Shown here piece after piece: positions 18,020 to 28,675 of a DNA stretch of 64,000 nucleotides. Origin of the DNA: Deltaproteobacteria bacterium Ga0077539 (lineage in GTDB: Bacteria; Myxococcota_A; Polyangia; Polyangiales; Ga0077539); assembly GCA_001465015.1 (NCBI GenBank), contig LNEO01000332.1, forward strand, positions 1-64,000, in the 5' to 3' direction. Within the stretch, counting starts at the first letter, position 1. Every line of letters starts with the position of its first letter. Made by a program: the position numbers and the translations under genes. The notes under the pieces are model-generated. The model ran no database searches. It was not told the DNA's origin and saw only the letters and a program-made list of their open reading frames with translations.

Positions 18020-19903
18020 GTGGCTGCGGCAGAAGCGATCTACGAGCTCGACCGCTACGAGGTCCTGTCGACCCTCGGAAAAGGAGGGTTCGGCTCGGTC
18101 TTTCTGGCGCGTCATCGAATGACGGGCCGCGAGGTCGCGTTGAAGGTCTGCGATCCGTGCGGCGATCCAGAGCTGGTCGCGCGCGCGCTCAACGAGGCGC
18201 GGGTGATGGCCACGACGCGCCATCCGTCGCTCGTCGAGGTGTTCGACTGCGGCTCCCTTCCGGACGGCAGGATCTTCGTCGCGATGGAGCGCGTCGAGGG
18301 GCGGTCACTCGAGGCGCTGCTCGACTCCGAGGGCGGGCGGATCGCGCCCGAGCGCGCGGTGCACATCGCGGTTCAGGTGCTCTCGGCGCTGGACGCAGTG
18401 CACGCCCGCGCTGTGATTCACCGCGATATCAAGCCGGGAAACGTGCTCGTTCGTCGCGAGGCAGACGGGCGCGAGCGCGCGTATGTGATCGACTTCGGGA
18501 TCTCGAAGGTCCAGAGCTCCGAGGGCGCTTTGCGCTCGCAGACCCCACAGGCGTCGACGGTCGCGGGCATGGTGCTCGGAACGCCCGGCTTCATGGCCCC
18601 CGAGCAGCTCGACGCGCGCTCGGTCGACGTGCGCGCAGACGTGTACGGCGTGGGCGCGCTCTTGTTCTGCGCGATCTCCGGTCGACCGCCGTACGAGGCG
18701 CGCACGCTGGGCGAGTGGCTCTATCTGTGTACGAACGCGCCTGCGCCGGCGCTGGCGTCGGTAGCTCCATGGGTGAGTCCCGCCCTCGCCGCGGTGATCG
18801 ATCGCTCGCTCGCGCGGGATCGGGACGCTCGGCCGCCGTCTGCGCGGGCGATGGCCGAGGCGCTGCTCGCGGGCTTGCATGGCAGCTCGATCGCGACCGA
18901 CCGCACTGTGGTTCAGTCCGCAAACCACGCGCCGAGCGGGCAGCACAGCCCGCAGGCAGCGTGGGCGCCCCATCCGTCGGCCGCCCCTGCGGCCGCGGCG
19001 CCGCGCGTGACGACGCAGAAGCTACCGCCGGCCGCTGCTGTTTCGATGGGCGGGTACTCCTCGAGCCCGTCGATCGGCTATGCGCCGACGTCGTACGTTC
19101 CGAGCGCCCGTGGCGCGGCCGTCGCGCCGAGCGTTCGCGTCGATCGAGGGGGAGGGGCCAAGAGCCCGTTGGCGGTCGTGGGCCTCGTGGCGCTCACGGC
19201 GATGGTGACCGCCGGGGCGGTGCTCGGCGTCGTTCGACCGTGGGAGAGAGACCCGCGCGCGGACGATGGTCAAGATGTTGAATTCGTGGGTCCATCACCG
19301 TCCGGCTCGCTGCCGCAAACCACCGTCGCTCCCACGGTCACCCCCACCGTCGCTCCGACAGTCCCGCAGGAGGCGCAGAACGCGCAGCGAGCGCCGAGCG
19401 CACCGAGCGCACCGAGCGTTGCAGAGCGGCCACGCGCCGCGGGAGCTGCGCCCGCATCGACCGCCGATCGCGGGGCCGGAGCCCTCGCTCAACGCACGAA
19501 CGAACGAAGCGAGGCGACCGACGAGGACCCTCCGTCATCCGACGACAGGCCCCGACGACAGCGCTCGGACAGCGAGGACGTTGCGCTCTTGCGATCGTCG
19601 TCGGGGAGGCTTCGATTCGTCTCGGGTCGGCCCGTGGGCGCGGTCGACATGAGCTCGGTGATGGATCTGTTTCGTCGCGCGATGACCAGGATCGAAGGCT
19701 GTCACGGAGGGACGGGACCCGCGCGTGTGTCGCTCGTGCTCTTGTTTCGATCCAACGCGCCTCCGATGTTGTCGCCCGCGAGCGAGGGCGGGGCGTTGGC
19801 TCGCTGCGCGGGCAACGCGATCGACATCGCCCATGGCGCGGGCGGCTCGTCGCACGGCGGCATCCTGACGGACGCCGTGTTCGAATGGCGGGGACGGTCC
19901 TGA
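18020..19903 (+). CDS. Serine/threonine protein kinase with transmembrane segment
   Basis: GTG start; GKGGFGSVFLARHRMTGREVALKV; HRDIKPGNVLV; VIDFG; later hydrophobic segment AVVGLVALTAMVTAGAVLGVV. Confidence 0.92.
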   Translation: MAAAEAIYELDRYEVLSTLGKGGFGSVFLARHRMTGREVALKVCDPCGDPELVARALNEARVMATTRHPSLVEVFDCGSLPDGRIFVAMERVEGRSLEALLDSEGGRIAPERAVHIAVQVLSALDAVHARAVIHRDIKPGNVLVRREADGRERAYVIDFGISKVQSSEGALRSQTPQASTVAGMVLGTPGFMAPEQLDARSVDVRADVYGVGALLFCAISGRPPYEARTLGEWLYLCTNAPAPALASVAPWVSPALAAVIDRSLARDRDARPPSARAMAEALLAGLHGSSIATDRTVVQSANHAPSGQHSPQAAWAPHPSAAPAAAAPRVTTQKLPPAAAVSMGGYSSSPSIGYAPTSYVPSARGAAVAPSVRVDRGGGAKSPLAVVGLVALTAMVTAGAVLGVVRPWERDPRADDGQDVEFVGPSPSGSLPQTTVAPTVTPTVAPTVPQEAQNAQRAPSAPSAPSVAERPRAAGAAPASTADRGAGALAQRTNERSEATDEDPPSSDDRPRRQRSDSEDVALLRSSSGRLRFVSGRPVGAVDMSSVMDLFRRAMTRIEGCHGGTGPARVSLVLLFRSNAPPMLSPASEGGALARCAGNAIDIAHGAGGSSHGGILTDAVFEWRGRS

Positions 19904-20041
19904 TTTCGTCCTCCCTCACGCCTCGCAGAGCCTCGGCGTTCGGCAAATCAGGACCGTCCCGAGTGGCGGGGACGGTCCTGATTTCGTCCTCCCTCACGCC
20001 TCGCAGAGCCTCGGCGTTCGGCAAATCAAGACCGTCCCGAG
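19886..20041. repeat. Tandem duplication of a 78-bp palindromic (REP/MITE-like) element
   Basis: tggcggggacggtcctgatttcgtcctccctcacgcctcgcagagcctcggcgttcggcaaatcaggaccgtcccgag occurs at 19886 and 19964 with one mismatch (19951 g vs 20029 a); each unit is bounded by gggacggtcctgattt / aaatcaggaccgtccc. Confidence 0.95.
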
Positions 20042-20201
20042 TGGCGTGCCGTGGCGTGGTGATCTGGCACAGGTGACACAGATTCGCGGTGGGGCGTGCC
20101 TTCGAGAACATCGCTGAACTCCCAGTGCTTCCGCGCGCTGGCACTGGGGGTGTGCCGCGACGCGACTGCTCGGCACACTGAGTGCAACCGTATGGTGTTC
20201 G

Positions 20202-21473
20202 ATGAACTCGAATCCTGTGTATGCCGCGCTTCGTCGCGCGTTGTGGTTGGCGCTCGCGGTCGGTCCGGTCGCGTGTGGTGCGGTCGTATCTCCGAGCGAT
20301 GGAGGCAGACCGGACGGCGACGGCGGCACGATGTGCTTCGATCCGAGCACGGGCCGCAACTTGCGGCTCGGCGAGTCCAACGGCGAGCGTTGCCCGTGTT
20401 TCTGCTCGGACACGGGGCTCGTGTGCGCGAGCTGTCCTCCTTCCGGGTGCTCGACGCCGGACGGGCGCATGATCGCGGTCGGTCAGACGGTGACCGCACC
20501 GGACGGCTGCAACTCGTGTGTGTGCCAGCCGGATGGCAGCCTGGCGTGCACCGAGATCGCGTGCCCCGATGGCGGTCCGCCGGACGCGGATGTTCCCGAC
20601 GCGACGAGCTGCAGGCCGATGATTCGGGTCACCGTTCGCACCTGCGAGACGCAGGTCACCTACCCGTGCGGAATCCCTGGCGGCCCCGTTCGTTCGGGCG
20701 ATCCTCGGTGCGCGATGCTCTGCACCGGCGCGGGAAATCCTGGCATTACCCCGGGCTACTGCACGGGCGGGCCGGGGCCCAACACCGTCACGTGCGGCGT
20801 GTGCGGCGTGGGGCGCTTCACCGACGGGCTCGACGCGACGTCGTGCGAGCGCGACGACGTCGACACGTTCGCCGGGTGGCTCGCACGAGGAGCGCACGTC
20901 GAGGGGATCGCCGCGATGGCGTTCGATCGGCTCGCCGATGAGCTCGCGGGCTTCGGCGCTCCTGCGTCGTTGGTCGATGGCGCGAGGATGAGCGCGACGC
21001 ACGAGCGCGAGCACTGCTCGGCGATGACCGAGCTCGCGCGGCGATGGGGCAAAGAGCCTTCGCGCGCGCGCTCCGTCGCTGCGTTGCCATCGCGCACGCT
21101 CGAAGAGATCGTCGTCGAGAACGCGGGCGAGGGCTGCGTCCGCGAGACGCTCGGCGCGGTCGTGATGGCCTTTCAAGCGCAGCACGCGGCGGACCCCGCG
21201 GTGCGCGAGGCGCTCGCCAAAATCGCTCGCGAAGAGCAAGCGCACTCTGCGTGGTCCTGGGCTCTCGACGCGTGGGCGCGCTCGGCTGTTGGTCCGCAGA
21301 CGTTGGCGGCGATGGACGCGGCGCGCGACGAGGTGCTCTGCGAGCTTCGTCACACGATGGCGACCTTCGAGCCCAACGTCGAGCTCTCGCGCGAGGCCGG
21401 AATGCCCTCTGCGCGCGCGGTGTCCGCGATGATCGCCGAGCTCGAGGGATCGCTCTGGCGGCGAGCGAACTGA
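20202..21473 (+). CDS. Lipoprotein with Cys-rich N-terminal modules and C-terminal ferritin-like domain
   Basis: Signal 'LALAVGPVACG'; 'DGCNSCVCQPDGSLACTEIAC'; helical C-terminus with HEREH and EEQAH motifs. Confidence 0.75.
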   Translation: MNSNPVYAALRRALWLALAVGPVACGAVVSPSDGGRPDGDGGTMCFDPSTGRNLRLGESNGERCPCFCSDTGLVCASCPPSGCSTPDGRMIAVGQTVTAPDGCNSCVCQPDGSLACTEIACPDGGPPDADVPDATSCRPMIRVTVRTCETQVTYPCGIPGGPVRSGDPRCAMLCTGAGNPGITPGYCTGGPGPNTVTCGVCGVGRFTDGLDATSCERDDVDTFAGWLARGAHVEGIAAMAFDRLADELAGFGAPASLVDGARMSATHEREHCSAMTELARRWGKEPSRARSVAALPSRTLEEIVVENAGEGCVRETLGAVVMAFQAQHAADPAVREALAKIAREEQAHSAWSWALDAWARSAVGPQTLAAMDAARDEVLCELRHTMATFEPNVELSREAGMPSARAVSAMIAELEGSLWRRAN

Positions 21474-21554
21474 CCGCTGACCGCCTCGTCGCGATCGCGG
21501 CGATCATGCGCAGAGGTCCAAAATCGCGCCATCGGTGGTACCAATGGGACACGA

Positions 21555-22913
21555 ATGGCTCGTGTCCTGCTTGTCGACGACGAAGAGAACCTCCGCCTTG
21601 CGTTGAGGACCTACCTACGAAAGCAGGGCTTCGAAGTCGTCGCCGCGGGGGACGTCGACTCGGCGCTCGCCGAGTGCGCGAAGGAGGCGTTCGACTTCGT
21701 CGTGACCGACGTGCGCATGCCGGGCCGTTCTGGGCTCGAGCTGCTCGCGGAGCTTCGCGCCAAACACTCGGCGACGACGGTTGTCGTCATGAGCGCTTAT
21801 GGGTCCGTCGATCAAGCGCTCGAGGCCATTCGCGCTGGCGCGTACGACTACGTGGCCAAGCCGTTCAAGCCCGAGGAGCTCGGGTTCGTCCTGCGCAAGG
21901 CCGAAGAGCGCGAGGCGCTGCGCCGAGAGAACCGCGAGCTGCGCGCGGCGCTGCTCGACAACCACCAGTTCGAAGAGCTGCTCGGGCGAAGCGATCCGAT
22001 GAAGATCGTCTTCAACACCGTCGCGAAGGTGGCCCCGTTCAAGACCACGGTCTTGATTACGGGTGAGAGCGGCACGGGCAAGGAGCTCGTCGCTCGCGCG
22101 ATCCATCGCCGCTCTCCGAGGGCGACCAAGGGCTTCGTCACGATCAACTGCGGCGCGATCCCCGAAGCGCTGCTCGAGAGCGAGCTGTTCGGGCACAAGC
22201 GCGGCGCCTTCACGGACGCCAATCAGGACAAAAAAGGGCTCTTCGAAGAGGCCGACGGCGCCACGCTGCTGCTCGACGAGGTCGGCGAGCTGCCGGTGTC
22301 TCTGCAGGTGAAGCTCTTGCGAGTGTTGCAAGAGGGGACCTTTCGTCGCCTCGGCGAGACGCAGGACCGAAAGTGCGACGTGCGCGTGGTCGCGGCGACG
22401 CTTCGCGACCTCAACGCCGACGTGAAGACCGGGCGCTTTCGAGAGGACCTGTTCTATCGGCTCAACGTTCTGACGGTGAACGTTCCGCCGCTGCGAGAGC
22501 GGCGCGAGGACATTCCGCTGCTCGTCGATCAGTTCATCCAGCGGTACAACAGCCGCCTCGGAACGCGCGTGACGGGGCTCGATCCGCAGGCGAGCAAGCT
22601 CGTGTACGACTACAACTGGCCCGGCAACGTGCGCGAGCTCGAGAACACGATCGAGCGCGCGATGGTGCTGGCGGACGCGCCGGTCCTGCGTCCCACGGAC
22701 CTTCCCGAGCGGCTGCGCGAGCCGCAGGACCCGGTCGCCGCGGAGCTCGCGAGGGGAGACCTCAGCGTCAAGCGAACGACGCGCGTCATCGAAGAGATCT
22801 TGATTCGACGCGCGCTCGAGAAGACCAAGGGCAACCGAACGCGCGCCGCCGAGCTGCTCGAGATCTCGCACCGCGCGCTGCTCTACAAGATCAAGGAGTA
22901 CGGGATCTCGTGA
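21555..22913 (+). CDS. Sigma-54-dependent response regulator (NtrC family)
   Basis: REC domain LLVDDEENL...VTDVRMPG; Walker A GESGTGKE; GAFTDA; C-terminal Fis-like HTH. Confidence 0.95.
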   Translation: MARVLLVDDEENLRLALRTYLRKQGFEVVAAGDVDSALAECAKEAFDFVVTDVRMPGRSGLELLAELRAKHSATTVVVMSAYGSVDQALEAIRAGAYDYVAKPFKPEELGFVLRKAEEREALRRENRELRAALLDNHQFEELLGRSDPMKIVFNTVAKVAPFKTTVLITGESGTGKELVARAIHRRSPRATKGFVTINCGAIPEALLESELFGHKRGAFTDANQDKKGLFEEADGATLLLDEVGELPVSLQVKLLRVLQEGTFRRLGETQDRKCDVRVVAATLRDLNADVKTGRFREDLFYRLNVLTVNVPPLRERREDIPLLVDQFIQRYNSRLGTRVTGLDPQASKLVYDYNWPGNVRELENTIERAMVLADAPVLRPTDLPERLREPQDPVAAELARGDLSVKRTTRVIEEILIRRALEKTKGNRTRAAELLEISHRALLYKIKEYGIS

Positions 22914-23512
22914 CGCGGGTGCTTCTCGCCTCGTTGTGCCTGATCGCGAGCGAGCTCATGGGGCTTCGCGACTGCTCTCTGCCCGAAGGGCTCTCGTCGG
23001 GCGAAGAACAAGAGGCCCCATCGGGGCGAGGACGCCGCCGTCGTCGTGACCGCGAGTCGCAGTACGGCCCTGGCGTGCAGCCAGTACAGCCGATGCAACC
23101 GGCGCAGCCTTGGGTTCAACCGCAGCCGACGCAGCCCGTCGCGCTGCCGCAACCCGTGCCCTCCCAGGGGCCCGGCGTTGCGCCGGTGCAACCGACGGTC
23201 CCGAGCCAGCGTGCCGTGGGTGTTCGGAGGCTGCCCTTCTCGGATTCCGAGCGAGTGACCGAGGTCAATCGCACGCTGGACTTGATCGAGTCGGGCGGCC
23301 CGTTTCCCTTTCGGCAAGACGGCGTGGTCTTTCACAACCGCGAGGGGCGCCTGCCGAACGCGCCCTTCGGGACCTATCACGAGTACACCGTCGTGACGCC
23401 CGGGCTCACGCACCGCGGACCGCGGCGCATCGTCACCGGAGCGCCTCCCACGACCTGGTACACCGACGATCACTACCGATCGTTCGTCGTGATCGATCCG
23501 AGGAGATACTGA
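22910..23512 (+). CDS. Secreted guanyl-specific ribonuclease (N1/T1/Sa family) with Pro/Gln-rich linker
   Basis: GTG start overlapping previous stop (gtga). C-terminus LDLIESGGPFPFRQDGVVFHNREGRLPNAPFGTYHEYTVVTPGLTHRGPRRIVTG...DHYRSFVVID resembles RNase Sa, with catalytic E/R/H positions retained. Confidence 0.85.
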   Translation: MTRVLLASLCLIASELMGLRDCSLPEGLSSGEEQEAPSGRGRRRRRDRESQYGPGVQPVQPMQPAQPWVQPQPTQPVALPQPVPSQGPGVAPVQPTVPSQRAVGVRRLPFSDSERVTEVNRTLDLIESGGPFPFRQDGVVFHNREGRLPNAPFGTYHEYTVVTPGLTHRGPRRIVTGAPPTTWYTDDHYRSFVVIDPRRY

Positions 23513-23515
23513 GCG

Positions 23516-24331
23516 ATGGGACCTGGCACGATCGATCTCGCGGTGGCGCACGGGACGCATCGGATCTTCGATCCGGTCGAGAAGCTGTTGGCGCGCGGGG
23601 CGCTGCCGGGGGCGTACGGCTTCGATCTCGGCGCGCACGCGCTGCGAATGGCCCGCGCCAAGGGCGTCGCGCCGATGGCGCTGCTCGCCTGCGCGATGCC
23701 GGGGAGCTGGATGGTCAACAACCGCGCGCCCTCGCCGGTGTTTCGCGCGTGGCTCTCGCCGCCGAGGGTCGAGGCCTGGGCGGCGCTCTACGAGCTGCTC
23801 TCGGGAGGTCCCGAGGCGTGGCTCTCGCGATCGAGCGACGATCGATCCGCGGTGACCGAGTGCGTCCGAGCGCTCTGCATCGAGGGCCACGGCGTCGCGG
23901 CGGTGAGCAAGGTGCTGGCGTATTGGATCGCAGAGAGCGTTCTGCTCATGGACGACGCGATGCTCTCTCTCGCGCTGGGGACGGTGCCCGAGCCGAGCAC
24001 GGCGGACGATCCCAAGGCGGGCGCCGAGCATTTCGTCCCGGCGATGGACTGGTTTTGCAAGAGCGTCCTCTCGCACGAGGACACATTGATTCAAGTGGTG
24101 CGGGAGTATCCGCTCGCTCCGTTCGACTGCTCGCAGGCGCTCGACCGGCTCTTGTGGGTCGAGTCCTGGGGCTGGAGGCTGCGCATCGGGCAGGGCCCGG
24201 GCGTGTATGCCCGCGTGCGCGACGGCGCCCGCAGCGGGATCTTGCGGGTCGACGGGTCAGCGCTCGCCGCGAACGTCGGGCTCGAAGCGCTCAGCGACGC
24301 GCAGCGTGAGCGTTGGACGAGCGACCGCTGA
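23516..24331 (+). CDS. Hypothetical protein, possible partner of the RNase gene
   Basis: Intact 271-aa ORF 3 nt after the RNase stop; no recognised family. Confidence 0.65.
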   Translation: MGPGTIDLAVAHGTHRIFDPVEKLLARGALPGAYGFDLGAHALRMARAKGVAPMALLACAMPGSWMVNNRAPSPVFRAWLSPPRVEAWAALYELLSGGPEAWLSRSSDDRSAVTECVRALCIEGHGVAAVSKVLAYWIAESVLLMDDAMLSLALGTVPEPSTADDPKAGAEHFVPAMDWFCKSVLSHEDTLIQVVREYPLAPFDCSQALDRLLWVESWGWRLRIGQGPGVYARVRDGARSGILRVDGSALAANVGLEALSDAQRERWTSDR

Positions 24332-24436
24332 TCGACGCGATGGGATCGGAGCCCAACCGTCGTCTTCGAGCCTCGCTGAGCGGCGTCGGCGAGCCGTAGC
24401 GACGCTCTCGAAGCACTGGCATAAAGGGATCGAGCG

Positions 24437-25861
<1,425 letters not shown>

Positions 25862-25927
25862 TCGATCATCGGGGTGTCAGGGCGGAGCGCCGGGCCTGTG
25901 TTCGATCGACCCGCCGCGAGGTGCGCT

Positions 25928-26479
25928 TTGTACGGACTGATCAACAACTCCCTGCGTGACATGACCATCGCGCGGTGGGGCGCCGATCGATGGGAGCTGG
26001 TCGCGGCCCGGGCGGGGGTGGCTGACATCATCTTTCAGAACATGAGTCCGTATGACGACTCGCTCACGTACTCGCTCGTCGGCGCGCTCTCGGAGGAGAC
26101 GACGATCGACGCGAGCACGTTGCTACGCGACTTCGGCGTGTACTGGATCCGCGTCGTGGCGCCGAAGCAGTACGGCGATCTCCTGGCGTTTACGGGACGA
26201 ACGCTGCCGGTGTTTCTCTCGAACCTCGATCGCATGCACGATCGCGTCGCTACGATCTTTCAGAACCTGGAGCAGCCTTCTTTCTCGGTGGAGATCCTCT
26301 CGGACACCGCGCTGAAGCTGCACTATCGATCGCGGCGGGTGGGGCTCGCGCCGTTCGTGATCGGGCTTCTCGAAGGGCTCGGAGAGCGGTTTTCGACGAA
26401 GGTCTCGGTGACGCAGATCGCGTCCCGCGGCGACGGGGCAGAGCACGACGTGTTCCTGGTCGAGCACGGAGCGGCGTAG
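25928..26479 (+). CDS. H-NOX (heme NO-binding, HNOB) sensor protein
   Basis: Probable TTG start (M)YGLINNSLRDM; proximal-His region LDRMHDRV; YxSxR heme-propionate motif as YRSRR; FGVYWIRVVAPKQYGDLL. Confidence 0.85.
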   Translation: MYGLINNSLRDMTIARWGADRWELVAARAGVADIIFQNMSPYDDSLTYSLVGALSEETTIDASTLLRDFGVYWIRVVAPKQYGDLLAFTGRTLPVFLSNLDRMHDRVATIFQNLEQPSFSVEILSDTALKLHYRSRRVGLAPFVIGLLEGLGERFSTKVSVTQIASRGDGAEHDVFLVEHGAA

Positions 26480-28584
26480 TGACCGCGTCGGCGAGCGGAG
26501 GGCGCGCGGTGCCTCTCTGGGAGGAGTCGTGGTTTGTCCTGCTGTTTCCATTCTTCGTGGCCTGCTCGCGCGCTGGCGAAGTCCTGGCCGTCGGGCGGTC
26601 GTTGCGCAAAGCGCTGGGGCGATCGATCGCTGGTGAGGCGTTCGAGTCGGTGTTCGAGTTGGTTCGCCCTGTCGGCGCGTCTTCTTTCTCGACGTTGTCG
26701 GATCCTGGTTCGCTCGTCGTGTTGCGAGTCGGGGGTCGATTGCCGCTGCGCGGGCAGGCGATCCCGCTCGAGTCTGCGGTGGTGTTCGTCGGCACTCCGT
26801 GGTTCTCGGATCTGCGGGAGGTGCTCGAGGCCGATCTCTCGCTCGATGACTTTGCCGCGGCGGATACCGCTGCCGATTACATCGTTGTGCTCGGCCAGCT
26901 GCGCGCGCAGCTCGCGGAGAGCAAGACGTTGGCCGAGAGGCTCTCGGAGCAGATTCGACGGGCAGAGCGCCTGCGAGACGAAGCCCGGATCGAGAGGGAG
27001 CGCGCCGAGGACGCGGTTCGAATGCGCGAGCGATTTCTCGCGATGATGAGCCACGAGCTTCGCACGCCGCTGACGACCATTCTCACGACGAATCAGCTCA
27101 TGCTGCTCGGCGAGCTGCCTGACTCGCAGAGAGAGTACGCGCTCGCGCAGCAGAAGGCGGGACGCTCGCTGCTCGCGCTGATCAACTCGGTGCTCGATCT
27201 CGCGAAGCTGCGCGAGGGAAAATTCGACCTGGTGCCCGAGCGCTTCGAGCCCCGCGTCGCGCTCGAAGACGTCCTCGGCCCCATGCGCGACGGAGCTCAC
27301 GCGAGGGGCCTCGTGCTCGAGTGGATCGCGTCGGCGGGCGTCGCAGACGCGGTGCGGAGCGATCCCGTTCGCTTCAAGCAAGTCCTCACGAACCTCGTCG
27401 GCAACGCGCTGAAATTTACGTCGCGCGGAGGGGTGCTCGTTCGACTCTCTTCGCGGCCAGCGGACGGTGACGGCCTGTGTCGGCTTGTGATTCGCGTTAC
27501 GGATACGGGCATCGGCATCGACGAGGCGACGCGCGCGAAGCTGTTTCAGCCGTTTTCTCAGGGCGCCAACGCACGGGACGTCCCCGTCGCTGGGACGGGC
27601 CTCGGCTTGAGCATCTGCCGCGAGATCGCGCAGTTGATGAGCGGCGCCGTTGGGGCGAGCAGCAACGCTGGGGGAGGGAGCACGTTTTGGTTCGAGGGCG
27701 TGTTCGAAGTGGACACGAGCCAGCGCAGCCTGCGTCGTACGGGGCAGTACCGGTCGCTTCTTCGCGCGACCGTTCCGAAGCCGCTCCCGCGGGAAGAGCG
27801 CCCGACGATCCTCGTCGTCGAAGACGAGCCGATCAATCGTCGGTTGCTCGGCGCGATCGTCGAGTCGCTCGGATACAACGTGGAGGTGTGCAGCGATGGC
27901 CACCAGGCCGTGGCAGCGATCAGTCGCGGAGGCCTCTCGGCGGTGCTGATGGACTGCAACATGCCCGTGATCGACGGCTTCGAAGCGACGCGTCGCGTGC
28001 GCTCGCTTCCCGGACCGATGGCGAACACCCCGATCATTGCGGTGACCGCGTACGCGCTCGAAGGCGACCGCGAGCGATGCATGGCTGCGGGAATGGACGA
28101 CTACCTGACCAAGCCCGTCAGCCGTGACAGCGTGCGCGCGGCGCTCGCCGGGTGGGCGCCGACCAGCCACGAGCCCGCAGCGGTGGGCGATCAAGCGAGC
28201 GGGCAACCATCGACGATGCAGTCTACGGCGTCCGTGGACCCGACGGTGTTGCAGTCGTTGCGTAGCTTCGAGCGACCCAACGAGCCGAGCCTCATCGCCG
28301 AGGTCCTCGGTCTCTTCGAGACCGACGTTCGTCGAAGGTCGACCGAGCTGCGAAGCGCGGTCAGCGCCAACGATCGAGCGGGACTGAAAACCGCCGCTCA
28401 CGCGCTGCGGGGGGCGTGCGGCAACGTCGGAGCGCGACGCCTCGAACGGCTCGCTCGGTGGCTCGATGGGATCGATCCGCTCGACGATTGGGTGCGGGTT
28501 CGAGACGTCGCCGACGCGTTCGAGATGGAGATCGATCAGACGCTCAAGCTGCTTCGTGCGGCGGCCGAGATGCCGCACGTGTAG
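26479..28584 (+). CDS. Hybrid histidine kinase with HNOBA-like N-terminus, HisKA/HATPase, REC and HPt domains
   Basis: SHELRTPLTT H-box; DTGIGIDEA; VLMDCNMPVIDG REC; AHALRGACGNVG HPt; 'TPWFSDLREVLEADLSLDDFAAADTAADYIVVLGQLRAQ' resembles HNOBA C-terminus. Confidence 0.88.
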   Translation: MTASASGGRAVPLWEESWFVLLFPFFVACSRAGEVLAVGRSLRKALGRSIAGEAFESVFELVRPVGASSFSTLSDPGSLVVLRVGGRLPLRGQAIPLESAVVFVGTPWFSDLREVLEADLSLDDFAAADTAADYIVVLGQLRAQLAESKTLAERLSEQIRRAERLRDEARIERERAEDAVRMRERFLAMMSHELRTPLTTILTTNQLMLLGELPDSQREYALAQQKAGRSLLALINSVLDLAKLREGKFDLVPERFEPRVALEDVLGPMRDGAHARGLVLEWIASAGVADAVRSDPVRFKQVLTNLVGNALKFTSRGGVLVRLSSRPADGDGLCRLVIRVTDTGIGIDEATRAKLFQPFSQGANARDVPVAGTGLGLSICREIAQLMSGAVGASSNAGGGSTFWFEGVFEVDTSQRSLRRTGQYRSLLRATVPKPLPREERPTILVVEDEPINRRLLGAIVESLGYNVEVCSDGHQAVAAISRGGLSAVLMDCNMPVIDGFEATRRVRSLPGPMANTPIIAVTAYALEGDRERCMAAGMDDYLTKPVSRDSVRAALAGWAPTSHEPAAVGDQASGQPSTMQSTASVDPTVLQSLRSFERPNEPSLIAEVLGLFETDVRRRSTELRSAVSANDRAGLKTAAHALRGACGNVGARRLERLARWLDGIDPLDDWVRVRDVADAFEMEIDQTLKLLRAAAEMPHV

Positions 28585-28675
28585 CGACGCCGAGACGACA
28601 GCGTTGGCCCATGCGCTGCATGGACGTTGGTGGCGTCGTCGCATTGCGCGGCGAGCCGCAGAGGAGCCAACGACG

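Noticed and set aside
19886-20041. Possible CRISPR array
   Set aside because: Only two head-to-tail units without unique spacers; the unit is an internally palindromic element.
19885-20076. 63-aa ORF with a perfect internal 26-residue repeat
   Set aside because: Artefact of the 78-bp (26-codon) tandem element being divisible by three; no independent coding evidence.
19338-21353. 671-aa minus-strand ORF
   Set aside because: Spans the kinase 3' end, the 78-bp repeats and the ferritin-like gene; low-complexity Arg-rich translation.
21615-22871. 418-aa minus-strand ORF
   Set aside because: Antisense to the NtrC-type activator.
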